Shown: positions 49,181 to 60,401, counted from the first letter of the stretch. The stretch is DNA of 64,000 bases from Tamarix chinensis (GCA_030549775.1 CM060175.1:106323422-106387421); one strand, 5' to 3'. The notes: generated from the sequence alone by a model not told the origin. A program made the numbers and translations.

Positions 49181-49919
49181 TGTTACACCACTTATATTAA
49201 ATTATTATCACTACATGAAATATTAATATTAACACCCCATTCTCATTATCCAACTCTACAACTATTATATTTAATTTAATACTCATTAACACCCATACAT
49301 ATTAGGCCACATTCTTGCACAAGACATATTACTAAAATACCCTTAGGGCTCACAATAATATTAACCATGCATTAAAGATCACAATAGTATTATACAACCT
49401 GGATAAATACTTAACATTTTTATTAATAACCAAACTCTTACATTAAACAATATTTCCATAAATAGAATATAATCTAACATGCTCCCTTTTTTATCAATCA
49501 ACACAAGAAACTACATATATTACATTAAACAACATATATCAAACATAATAACATATTAAAAAGCCTAATGTGCTAACATACGTTATCCATGTGTTTAAGT
49601 GAGATTTAACAATTACCTTAATTCCCACAAAAATAAACCTTGCCAGTATTCCGGATAAAGGTTCAAGCTTTGATTAGAAAAACCAATACCTAAAAATAAT
49701 ATAAATATTTATTATATTAGAAATAAGAAAAAATAAAGCATAAGACTTTATAAAATTTACTTAATGAAATAATTAACTTGAATATTATTATACCTTAAAT
49801 TTTTTAACAAAAATGGGTCAAGAAATGTAGCAACTCATCCTACTTACACAGCATGAGCTGCATGCAAAACAATAGGGTAAGGGCTCAAAAATGGCATAAG
49901 GAGAAGAAGAGGAAATCAA
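49181..49919 (+). other. AT-rich L4 interior, no feature recognised
   Basis: No gene, repeat array or element boundary was identified. Confidence 0.5.
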
Positions 49920-51150
49920 TTTCGGGTTAGGGTTTTTAGGCTAAGAAAAAGGGTAGATGGGGGAGAATTTGGGGCAAGGGAAGGGTGGAGGAGTGGAGAG
50001 GGGGTGTAGGTGGTGGTCGGGGATGGATTGAAGGTGGCCAAAGGCGGCGGCGACGACGACAGCGAGGCCATAAAGTTGGTTGCCAAGATGGGTCGAGATG
50101 CAGGGGCTGAGGAGGAAGGAAAATGGAGGCCTGTGGGTGGTGGTTTTGGCCAAAGGAGATTTGGGGGTGGTAGAGGGGATTGTAGGGATTAGTTTGGTGG
50201 CTCAGGTGGCAGCAGAGATGGCGGTAGAGGTGGCGAAACGGTAGCGGAAAGGGGCGGTGCAGGGTGGCTGCTAAGAAGGGAGAAAAAGGAGAGAAAAAGA
50301 AGAGGGGAGGAAGGAGGAGGCTGCAGGGTGGCTCAAAGGATGCGGTGATGGTTTAGGGGTGAGGTAGAGGGTGGCAGGGGTGGCGCAGGTGGCTGGTGTG
50401 GTAGTAGCAGCGGCGGAACGGGGCCAGTAAAGCAAAATAGGGAGGGAAATGGGAGGAGAAGAAAGGAAGAAAAAGAAGGTCGGAAAGGTATGTGAGGCTA
50501 GAGAAAAATGGCAGAATGAGGTAGGGAGGGAAGAAAAAAAAGAAGAGGAAGAGAAAGGAGGGGATAGGGAGGCTCAGTAGGGCAGCGACAGGATGGTAGG
50601 GGCATGGGAATGGCAAGGAGAGGGAGGAGAAAAGAGGGACATGGGCAAGGAGAGGGAGAGGTGGTGGGGCTCAGATAGGGCAAGAAAAATAGAGAGAGAG
50701 AGAGAGAGAGAGAAACAGGGGGAGAGGGTTGTAGGTGGGGCGGCGGAGATGGCAGAGGTGGTCAGGTTTTGGCGTTGGGAAAAGGAAGAAGAAGAAAGAA
50801 AGAAGAAATGGGGCTGGTGCGTGTAGCCCGGCCGAAGGGGAGAAGGACGCGAGCAGGCCCGGTTGAGGAAGAAAGGAAAGAAAAGGAAGAGGGGAGGTAG
50901 GCCGGGCTCGCGCGGGAAATGAAGAAAAGAAAGGGGTGGTTTGGGCCGATGACGTGGGAGAAGGAGAGGGAGGAGAAGAGTGGGCCTGCAGCCCAGGCGC
51001 AGGGGGGAAGGCAGGCTGGGGTACCGACGACCCAAGGGAAGAAAAGGAAAAAGAAAGAAAGGAGAAAAGGGAGAAAAAGGAGAACAAAAATGGAAAAAGG
51101 AAAAAGGCAAGGGAAAAAGGAAAGGGAAAAATGGGACAAAATAAAATTAT
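49920..51150 (+). other. G-rich, purine-skewed domain of L4
   Basis: It is rich in GGTGG, GGCGGCGG and GGAAGAAGG. An (AG)n tract lies at 50691-50713. Long frames on both strands have no domain. It ends about 300 bp before the L4 3' terminus, as in L6 and L7. Confidence 0.8.
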
Positions 51151-51453
51151 TTAATTTATAAAATAATAAAATGTAATATTTATGGGGTAATAAATTTATT
51201 TAATAATTTCATTTAATATAATTAAAATATAAGGGTTTAAATAGGATAAATTTAGTAAAATAATGGTTTGGAAAATATTTAAATAAAAAGAGTATGATAA
51301 AATAACAAAATATTTATTTTAATTTATTAAATATTTATATACTAAAAAATCCATAAAATAATTAAATTTAATAGATTTAAAGACTAGTTTATCCCAAATA
51401 AAAGTTATTTATTAGATTATGGGCTTTTTAAAATTTTGGGGGATTACATAAAT

Positions 51454-52835
51454 GTATTTTTTGTATGTGCTTTTATGTTGAGTATGTTGTTTTGAGTAAT
51501 GCATTTATGGAACTGCTATGAAATGATATTCTTGATAGTAATGAAATTACGTAAGTATGTATTTGGGTATAATGTTGGATACATGATATCTATAGTAAAC
51601 TGAGGATATGTACTTCAGATAATGATTTGAAATTTATATGTATTAGTATTGGGTTTCATAAGGCCTTTAGGAGAATATGATTATCTCAAATACCCTAAGG
51701 GTATTATGATTATTTGAGGGTAATTACGTGGTTGTACTTATGTTGTTCAGTTGTATGACTGTCACATTTTTATGAGTTCAACATGATAATATACAATCAA
51801 CTCTGGATAATATACTAATCATTTAAAGTGAAAGATCACGTGAGTCGGGCCGAGGTGTTTATAAGGGTCCATTCCACCAGATAATAATAGTGGCTCGGGT
51901 GTGTTGTCCCTAAGAGGTGCATTAGTTAGTTCCACTAGATTAAGAATAGTGGGGCCCCATACTCAATGTAAATAAAAATACGATTAAAAGATAAAGTATA
52001 AATAAAAAGATACTAATCATTTAAAGTAAAAGGCTACATGAGTTAGGATCGAGGTGTTGAGTCCATTATACCAGATAGTAATAGTGGCTTAGGTGTGTTG
52101 TCCCCAAGAGGTGCTTCAGACCGTTTCACCAGTTTAATAATAGTGGATCAGGAGTATTTTACTCTAAGAGGTGTTGGTTTCGTTCCACCGAATAATAATA
52201 GTGGCTCGGGTGTATTGTCTCTGAGAGGTGTTTCAGACCGTTCGACGTATTTAAGAATAGCGGGGTCTCTGGACTCAACATAAACAATAGATTGGAATAT
52301 GGTATATCTGATGAAAGACCCGGAATCAGTAATTATCTGTCACTCTTTGATTGACGCATGTATTATTTTCTTATGATAATTCTTGTGTTATGTGTAATTT
52401 TCTTGACTGTACCGTTACTTTACTCAGTACATAGCATACTGATCATCATTTTCATAGGTGCTACTCAATCCAACGAGTAGACGACCCAGATATATATGTG
52501 CAGATTGATGAGGACTAGATGGATGAATTTGCAGCCTTTGATACTAGATATTTAGAGGAGTGATTTCTTTTATATTGCGTAGAGGCATGTTATCCATATA
52601 ATAGTTTTACTCGGAGACCTTTTTAGACTCTTAGTTCTAAATGCTTATTTGATGTTATTAAAAGTTGTCTCGTTTCTTCCTATCATGTTTTAATTTTCTA
52701 ATAGTTTTGCCCTGTTATTAATGTAAGGATAGTGGAGTAAGCTAGACTTATGTCAATTACGACAGTAACACCTAACTATTTGATTATATGCTTCTGCTTA
52801 TGAAAATTTTCAGTAATAAATTTTGGGATGTTATA
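51454..52835 (+). other. Right part of L3 with inverted CCACTATTAT-type modules
   Basis: Around 51870-52270 there are repeats of CCAGATAATAATAGTGGCTCGG and GTGTTGTCCCTAAGAGGTGC-like segments. These are complements of the modules in L4, L6 and L7. No coding region was found. Confidence 0.7.
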
Positions 52836-52840
52836 CTCAT

Positions 52841-53135
52841 TGTTTTGCTCCATGGGATTTTATCTGATAGAAAAGAGATATGATAAAACCTTAAGTGTCA
52901 AGTTGTGCAACCTATCTTATCCTTCTTCTCCATAGAAATTTGTCTTGTTAGAGAATTAGATTTTGTATAATTTTTTTAATGATTGATTGAATGATTTTGT
53001 AATACCACAAGAGAACAAATAAATATCTCTACTTTTCCTTTAATTGTTATGTTTTATAATTGAATTCTCAATTTTTTATAATATTGTTAATTCCAATTTG
53101 ATTTGGATCCATTCAATCCAAATAATTTTGCAACA
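52841..53135 (+). repeat. L2 3' LTR, right half
   Basis: It continues the LTR after L3 with TTTTATCTGATAGAAAAGAG and TATGATAAAACC, through TTTGGATCCATTCAATCC, to TTGCAACA. This matches the 3' portion of the 5' LTR (26530-26807). Confidence 0.85.
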
Positions 53136-53140
53136 GATTG

Positions 53141-54010
53141 CAAATTGAACATCTCAAAGATGATATCTTCATTTTCCAGTCAACCTGCACTAAGAAGACT
53201 TTGAAAATGTTTCACCTAGATAATGCACATTCGATGAACTCCTCGATGAAAGTTCACTCACTGAATTTGATGGACGATCCATTTCACCGTGATGAAGATA
53301 ATGAAGAGATTGTTGGGCCTAAAGTGTCATATTTGAATGCAATTGGAACATTATTATCTAGCTAAAAACACATTCTTAGATATTGCATTTTTAGTGAATT
53401 TATTATCAAGTTATGGCTTATCACTAAAAAAGAGGCATTAGAATGGGATAAAATGTCTATTCTGGTATCTCTAAGGTGCACATATTCTCAAATTATTTTA
53501 TTAGAGACATTTAGATCCTACCCTTATAGGACATGAAGACGTTGGTTATTTATTAGATCCACACAAGGCTAAGTTATAATTAAGTTATCAATTCATTTTT
53601 AAGAATACTACAATTTCATGGAGGTCAACCAAACAAACTATTATTGCCACATCTTCAAATCATGTATAACTAATTTCCCTTTATAAAGCTAAAAGAGAGT
53701 CTGAGTGGTTACATTCATTGATTCAACATATACAAAGTGAATGTAGTATGATGACAATAACAAATACTCCCACCTTGGTATACAAAGATTATACCACTTG
53801 CATTTCCCAAGTAAATGATAAATACATCAAAGGATATGACACAAAATACATAGCACAAAAAATCTTCTCCACATAGGATATTGAGAAATAGAATATTATC
53901 GATGTCCAACAAATTCAATTATGCAATAATCCTATTGATTTATGTGCAAAGGTTGGGATGCGCTGCCTTTAAGAAATATGTTAAATGGGGGGGGGGTTTA
54001 CATATGCACT
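53141..54010 (+). pseudogene. L1 reverse-transcriptase end and RNase H remnant
   Basis: After the GATTG duplication, the L1 frame resumes with QIEHLKDDIFIFQSTCTKKT, then YLNAIGTLL. Further on, broken frames read ISWRSTKQTIIATSSNHV (about 53610-53665) and LYKAKRESEWLHSLIQHIQS, both typical of copia RNase H. Stops and frame changes make it non-functional. Confidence 0.8.
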
Positions 54011-54205
54011 ATGCTCTTTTCTCTTCTTCTTTAATAAGGTTTTTATCCAATTACGTTTTTCCTAACAATATTTTTAATGAGGCACTACAACAAGGCATAT
54101 GAAGGAGAAGATGACAAAACATTTATATACTCCCATTATAAATAGAAAGGACATCAATAAAATGACGAATACTCTAATGCATGGAAATAAACAGTTGAGG
54201 GGGAG

Positions 54206-54440
54206 TGTTGTGAGACATGGATAAAAATTAATAACTATTTTATTTCATCATTACAACTCTATACTACAAGTTCCTATATAGATACGATGTGGAGCCACTA
54301 AGTCAAATGTTAGGCTAAAATTGTATTCATACCAAATATCTTGTATAATTGTCTAGTATATAAATTAGGCATTGTACAATAAATTTGAGATATAATAGAA
54401 TAAAATCTCAACATCATTTTACTCCCCAAATCCTATAAGG
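54206..54440 (+). repeat. L1 3' LTR (approximate right end)
   Basis: It starts TGTTGTGAGACATGG right after the GAGGGGGAG purine tract and shares blocks with 22307-22500. The exact right end is unresolved because no target duplication was found. Confidence 0.65.
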
Positions 54441-55039
54441 TGGAAAATTCTTGGTAATTGATTTTATGTGAAGATGAGATATATACATTTAGGCTTTTAT
54501 TGCTAGAAAAATCAATATAGCAATAGTTTAAGAATAGAGAAAATTTTTTGAATATTTTTGCTACCTATAATGCTTGCATGATACAAGAAAAATTAATATT
54601 AGGTATATAATATAATTCTAAGTTTAGTAATTATAATTCCAACTAAAAGCTACTATTAAAATTATTATGGCAAAATCATAAGCCATCCTCCTTTAGTAGA
54701 TAGATACATAAATGGGAAATATGAAATATCTTTAAATTTTAGAACTTAAAGATATTTTTGGCCTAAAAATTAATAAGATTAGATTAGAATACGCCTGCGA
54801 CTCATGTACAATGTGGCGATTTACAATAACTATACTATACGATTGGTTGCACGTAGAGGATATGTGAACCTTGTTGACATAAGCATGATGCCATCATTTA
54901 AAAAACAAATATCGCTCCCTAAGAATATTAGAAAAATAAAAAAATTATACTATAATAATTCTAAAATTTTTCTTATAAATTGATACCTATATTGATATAA
55001 ATTTAATTTAAAAATAATACACACACACACACATATTAT
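54441..55039. other. AT-rich intergenic stretch, nothing recognised
   Basis: Only a short (AC)n run at about 55019-55034 stands out. Confidence 0.4.
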
Positions 55040-56180
55040 CATATATTTAAGTATTATTTTTTATCACTATTAAACTAACATTTTATTATCATTGAGTTGA
55101 TTTTTCAGTAGTGAATTGATCATTTACTATTTTTCTACTTAAAAATAATATTTCAACACTAATATAAGAACTTTTCACTACTAATATACTGATTTTCTAC
55201 AGGTAAATTGATCATTTACCACTATTACTATTCTATTTAAAAATTAATTTTTCACTATTAATGTACTAATATTTCATCACTAGTGTATTGATTTTTTACT
55301 AGCAAATTGACATTTTACCATTATTTAACTTAAAATTGATATTCAATCGTCACTATACTGATCTTTCATCATTAATATACAAAATTTTCATCACTAATGT
55401 GTCCATTTTTCATTAGTAACTTGATCTGTTACTATTATTTTACTTAAACTAATCTTTTACCACTAATGCGTACTGATTTATTTCTTTATTCATCTTCTTA
55501 AGACTGATATTTCTTTACTAATGTACTAATTTTTCATTACTAATGTATTGAATTTTCACCATTAATGTCTTTTTTTTATTATTAATATACTAATATTTCA
55601 TTATTAATGTATTGATCTTTCATTATTAATATATTAATTTTTTACCACTAATATACTACATTTTTACCCTTGAATTAATCTCTCAATATTACTATTCTAC
55701 TTAAAATTAATGTTTTATTACTAATATATCGATCTTTCACTACTAATGTATTGATTTTTCAACAGTGAGTTGATATTTTTATATTCTTCTACTTAAAATT
55801 GATCTTTCACCATTAGTGTACTGACCTTTTATTAGTATGTGATAAATTTTCATCATTATTATTCTTAAACTTAAATTTTCACCACTAATGTAATAACTTT
55901 TCACCAATAATTTTTATCAAAAATATATTAATATGGATATCTATTTATAAAGCAAAGTTTTCATCATTATGTTACCGATTTTTCATAACTAATGTATTGT
56001 TCTTTCATTATTAATGTAATAATTTTTTACTACTAATATACTAATTTTTACTAGTGAATTAATATTTTACCATTACTATTCTACTTAAACGTAATACTTT
56101 ACCATTAATATATTTATCTTTCACAAACAATATATTTATTTTTCACCAATTTTTTTATTAAAAATATATTAATATGAATA
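55040..56180. repeat. Degenerate AT-rich minisatellite upstream of ETFA
   Basis: More than 1 kb is built from variants of TTTTCACTACTAATGTACTGA and CTACTTAAAATTGAT. They recur every 20-25 bp and sometimes combine into larger groups with an AGTGAATTGATCATTTACC-like line. Units are too diverged for an exact count. It ends about 115 bp before a TATAAA motif of the ETFA gene. Confidence 0.75.
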
Positions 56181-56294
56181 TTTATTTATATTATTTTTTT
56201 AGAAACATATTATAATATATTTTATTAATAAGCTAAAATTTAAATAAATTAATCAGAATAATTTTTTATAGAGAAAAAAGCTACTGCAACACGG

Positions 56295-56300
56295 TATAAA
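56295..56300 (+). promoter_or_regulatory. Candidate TATA box of ETFA
   Basis: TATAAA within GGTATAAATTG lies 150 bp upstream of the ATG, compatible with a leader of roughly 120 nt. It is the only good match in this interval, but it is unproven. Confidence 0.4.
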
Positions 56301-56449
56301 TTGTTTCACCGGACAACAATAGCATCTCTGGCAATTATACGACAGCGTTTTGAAGCCATATTTATATCCTCTGCTTCGTCAGTCGTGGCGTGTACTTCTC
56401 TTCCAAATCTCATTCATCAGCTGGTGATCTTGTTCAGGCGGAGAAGAAA

Positions 56450-59400
56450 ATGGCGATGGGAGCGATGCTCAAGCTTTCCCACTATCGTTCAAGCTTGTCA
56501 GAATTTTGGAATTGCGCCACTTCAAGACTCGTAAGCTTTCTTTATCTATCGAGTTCAGTTCTTGGAGATCATTTATCTTCTTTCAGCGATTATCGATGAA
56601 TAAGTACTAACCCCATACTGGCTATTTGAGCTCCTCTAAGTTTCTGCAACCTTTTGGTCGATTATTTGATGCTTAATTTATCTGTTTATGCTGACAATTA
56701 GTTGATAAATATAAACTTTGTTTAAGCAACTCAATTTGGAAAGAAGAAAAAAAGAAAGCAAGAATAAAAATGGTAACGTATCCGTTGATGACCTCAAAGC
56801 TTTCTGTAGAAGGTATTGAAATGATTCGTTTATTATTAGTTGGAGTTGCGAAAAATTCTTTGGTTTGCGTATGTGGTAGAAGGATTGAAGATTTCACTGC
56901 CAATAATACTCTACCATCTCAAATGCTTTCAACTCTATTGGATTCCTGTCCATTGCTTCAGCCTTGATGATCCAATTTATTTGGTTCTACAGCAACAAAT
57001 GCAGAACCATGGGCCCATGATCCTCCCCGGGGGAAGAATTTCCCCTGCTTGAAAGACCTCTAGTCTAGTATGATATCCTCTTCCTGATTTCGTGATACTA
57101 TTGTAGATGATGAGAAAATTGATTAGGATCCACATAATCATTTTCTTCTGATAGTATTAGCATCTTTGGATGTGGGACCATAGCTTACATGTGCTAGTTG
57201 CTGCCTCTACTCTCCAATTAGGCATGTGTTTTTCATCTGCATCATCTTGGCGTCTTCAACACTTAAGTATTTTGAGTTGGTTTGTTTTACCTTACAGATT
57301 AGCACATTGGTCTTGTCTGAACATGATGGTGGTTCCATCAATTCAGCTTCCGTCAGTGCGGTAGCTGCTGCAAAGTGTTTGGGGGACGGAAACTCTATTT
57401 CTATGTTATTGGCCGGGTCTGGTCCTTCTCTTCAGGAAGCTGCTAAACAAGCTGCTTCTTCTCATCCTTCGGTTTCTCAGGTACCTCTTTTATTTTATTT
57501 TTATATTTATATTTTTTTATTGAGAATTCTTTTTAATCTTTTTACAAACTGTAAATTTTTGTTTGTGTATACTGAGATTGATTTAATAGAAGACTTGAAC
57601 TCACTTTTGCTATTGGATCTGCATTTTATCTTCAGTGTAATTTAGTTGTATTTGGATTTTGAGACTGCTTTCCATGCTATGGTAATTTATATCAATGCAG
57701 ACTTGTCAGATGATAGTTATGTGGTAACAGTTTACATGGAACTTGAGTCTAGTTTTTGTATACTTCTTTTATGCAGGTTCTTGTCGCTGATTCAGATAAG
57801 TTTGCACATCCTTTAGCTGAACCCTGGGCTAAATTGGTCCAGATGGTCCAGAATCAAGGTGGATACTCCCACATTCTCGCTGGTTCAAGTACATTTGGGA
57901 AAAATATACTGCCTCGTGCAGCTGCTCTTTTAGATATTTCTCCAATTACTGATGTTATCAAAATATCTGGGTCTCAAGAATTTGTGAGGTACATTCTAGC
58001 CTATGTTGATTTTCCCTTTCTCTGGCATACTCTACTTTCTCTAGCTGAAGTCATTATAGATGGGATTCATGCCTCATAGAGGGTTGTTTTGGAGATGACA
58101 TGATCTTCTCTGTCACATGATGTAAATCAAGTTATGTTTTTAGTTGGAGGTGTAAGTCTAGCATAAGACAGGGATTTGGGTACCTAAAGGTCCCAGGTTG
58201 TATCCCCTATCAGGTGATATTCTCTGTGGTGTTACCTTTACTACTTTACCTTGATGCTTTGGTTGTTTTCTGATATTATCACCAATTTGTTTCATTCTTC
58301 CTAAATAAAATCTGCCTGATCATGGCTTATACTTGTGTGCATACTTGGTCATCGATACATTAGTGATTAGTTGCCACTTATCTTTTTTCATCACATTGTA
58401 GGCCAATTTATGCAGGAAATGCTCTGTGCACGGTGCGGTATACTGGTGATCTACCATGCATGCTGACCATCAGGTCCACTTCTTTTCCAGTGGTTGTTGA
58501 GGCAAGATCTGACGCAGCTCCAATTTCTCAGGTTGATCTTTCAACCTTGGATGAAGGTCTGTCTATCACTGTCTCTGAAACGTGGAATACTTCTTCTTGG
58601 ACATTCCATTTAACTAAATTGAAGGAAATCAATTGGTGGCTTTTATTTTATTCTTGTGTTTTTCTATGTTTCCTCTCATTCTCATCATTCATTTGTAAAA
58701 CAAGGGATTCCTTAGGAAACTAACATGAATTTGGATGTCTGTCACAAACATGGTATATTGATCATGTAGCTTCTTCATCTGACAAGAAACCCTTTCATGA
58801 TTCTTTTGCAGATGTTATAGGTAAATCCAGATTTTTAAGCCAGAGTGCACAGGAGTCAGAGCGACCAGACTTAGCAAATGCACGTGTAGTAGTCACCGGA
58901 GGGCGTGGTTTGAAAAATGCTGAGAATTTTAAGCTGATAGAAAAGCTTGCTGAGAAACTTGGCGCTGCAGGTGTTTTTTTTTTACAGCCTGTGTTGTTTC
59001 AGATGACTAAATTAGAGATCTTATATTGGCATTTGAATAAATTTATTAACTTCATTTTTTGTTTTTATTACCTTAGTGGGTGCGACGCGCGCTGCAGTTG
59101 ATGCAGGATTTGTTCCCAATGAATTACAGGTGAGATTGTTATGATCCACTCTTGGTTTGAAAGCATATAATCTGACTGCCACACCATTATGTGGCAATGT
59201 GGTATATACCCAAAAAAGAATCACTTTCTTGTTCCTTTCTGCATCAGTCTGTACGTGCGTTTCCCAAATCTTCCTTCTTGTTCTTTTACTTGCTAGTTAT
59301 ACCATTACGATGGAAAAGAGTTTTAGGTAATGCTTCATGCTCTTTGATGAGAAGAGCTTGAAGTTATGAACTAATCGGGCAATAATGAGAGCTTTCTCTC

Positions 59401-60206
59401 ATTTGTCTGGCCGGCAAGACTAAACCAGAGGCTAGAATGTCTGATGATAAGTGTTTATGGGACACGAGCATTGTTAGACCTGCTGGTTGATACACTCTGA
59501 CGAAAAGAATCTAATTTAATGTTCCATTTTCTGATGAAAGAAGCTTGAATCCTTGATCTTGGGAGGCACCCATGATCAGTGATCACCATTATCTTTTGTC
59601 TGGCTAGCAAGATCAAGCCAAACTGGAAGATTCCGATGGTTGAATGCTTATATGATCCTAATCTTGCTTCTTTTGGCTGAAAGACTGTAAGGCAGAGTTT
59701 AGCAACATTTTTGTTCATTATAGTGATGCCATAAATCCATAATATGAAGGCAACATAAGCTATTCAGTGTATGCCACCAGTTATGGTATTATAGTGTATG
59801 ACATGACATCTAAGCTGACCATCTTGGATTCATTTGTGTCCTGGAAAGCATTGTGATGTTAGTTTCGCTGGGCGTCTCATTCTCTCCCATGTTTCAGGTT
59901 GGACAAACAGGAAAAATTGTAGCCCCGGAGTTGTATATGGCTTTTGGTGTATCAGGAGCTATTCAACACTTGGCAGGTATGAGAGATTCCAAGGTCATTG
60001 TTGCTGTAAATAAGGATGCTGATGCACCGATATTCGAGGTGACACTTCGACCTGGCGTGGGTGGCTTATTATTATTATTATTATTTATTATTCAGTTCAA
60101 ACTGATTGAATTGCCTATTATGCTTCAGGCGGCTGATTATGGACTCGTTGGTGACCTATTTGAGATCATACCAGAGTTGACAGAGAAGCTTCCTGAGAAA
60201 AAATAG
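56450..60206 (+). CDS. ETFA: Electron transfer flavoprotein subunit alpha, mitochondrial, 8 exons, 353 aa
   Basis: ETF is a mitochondrial matrix heterodimer (alpha/beta) carrying FAD. It passes electrons from several dehydrogenases to ETF:ubiquinone oxidoreductase; in plants it serves branched-chain amino acid and lysine breakdown. Exons: 56450-56530, 57298-57480, 57777-57988, 58402-58556, 58812-58970, 59077-59129, 59898-60038, 60129-60206 (1062 bp, all phases match, GT-AG introns). Exon 1 encodes 27 residues rich in Ser with basic residues and few acidic ones, as expected of a mitochondrial presequence. Residues about 30-210 form the N-terminal ETF domain ([61 protein letters not shown]). 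The C-terminal FAD domain includes [23 protein letters not shown] and the ETF-alpha signature at L293-N319. The C-terminus KLPEKK matches plant homologues. Upstream in-frame sequence has no ATG. No lesion was seen. Confidence 0.95.
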
Positions 60207-60395
60207 ATACTTCTCCGTTAACTGGAACGTTCATTGAATACGACTCTATGAGCATCATAAATATTTTATATGGAGAAAGGCCTACAAGCTGCGGATCGAG
60301 ACGCATCGAGGTAGCTTGAAAGAAGAAAACAAAATTTGATTCTATTGATGCTCTTATTTGTCGATTGTAAATTAGCAACTACCAAACTTGGGCGA

Positions 60396-60401
60396 AATAA
60401 A
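60396..60401 (+). promoter_or_regulatory. Candidate polyadenylation signal of ETFA
   Basis: Canonical AATAAA about 190 nt after the stop codon, in the transcribed direction. Confidence 0.5.

Larger units (their letters stand above)
32729..51448 (+). mobile_element. L4: giant LTR-like unit inserted in L3
   Basis: It starts TGTAACACCCCCAAATTTT at 32729 and ends GGGGGATTACA at 51448. It is flanked by the perfect 5-bp repeat TAAAT (32724-32728 and 51449-51453). Its own sequence is about 5.15 kb (32729-34058 and 47627-51448). In order it has an inverted-repeat hairpin (decayed) at 32829-32874, CCACTATTAT/CCGGTGGA modules at 33460-33810, CATGCA motifs and CATGCATGTCCTAGAGGG near 48202-48220, a 27-bp minisatellite (48750-49180), a G-rich domain (49920-51150), and the TTACA end. 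There is no coding domain, and the start signature does not recur before the end, so it looks like one solo LTR. Confidence 0.85.
31131..52835 (-). mobile_element. L3: long non-coding LTR-like unit inserted in the L2 3' LTR
   Basis: The unit runs from TGTTATATCC at 31131 to GGGATGTTATA at 52835, with flanks CTCAC (31126-31130) and CTCAT (52836-52840), a 5-bp target duplication with one change. Its own sequence is about 2.98 kb (31131-32728 plus 51454-52835). It is read in the minus direction by comparison with L4, L6 and L7: the signature end lies at 52835, the CCACTATTATTATCTGG-type modules near 51890-52260 appear as complements, and the G-rich domain appears as a C/T-rich stretch at 31380-32200. 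There are no protein domains. Termini are more decayed than in the inner levels, as expected for an older insertion. Confidence 0.75.
26225..53135 (+). mobile_element. L2: second Ty1/copia element inserted in L1
   Basis: The element starts TGTGAGATTTG at 26225 and ends TTGCAACA at 53135, flanked by the perfect 5-bp repeat GATTG. Without nested DNA it is about 5.2 kb: 5' LTR 26225-26807, internal region 26808-30866, and a 3' LTR whose two parts (30867-31130 and 52841-53135) were separated when L3 inserted into it. A primer-binding-like TAGTATCAGAGTT follows the 5' LTR, and an AAGGTGGAAAA purine tract precedes the 3' LTR. Confidence 0.88.
22307..54440 (+). mobile_element. L1: outermost Ty1/copia element, split by a 27-kb insertion
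   Basis: The left part (22307-26224) has a 5' LTR and remnants of gag, integrase and reverse transcriptase. The right part (53141-~54440) has the RNase H end and a 3' LTR. The halves are separated by L2, inserted with target duplication GATTG (26220-26224 and 53136-53140). Removing L2 and one GATTG joins KFFLGL to QIEHLKDDIF in a single frame, a characteristic copia segment. A purine-rich tract (GAGGGGGAG) precedes the 3' LTR at about 54197-54205. The body is riddled with stops. The outer limits are approximate because I found no flanking target duplication. Confidence 0.8.

Noticed and set aside
48957..49226. Repetitive NYKITILPF-type frames
   Set aside because: Product of the 27-bp minisatellite.
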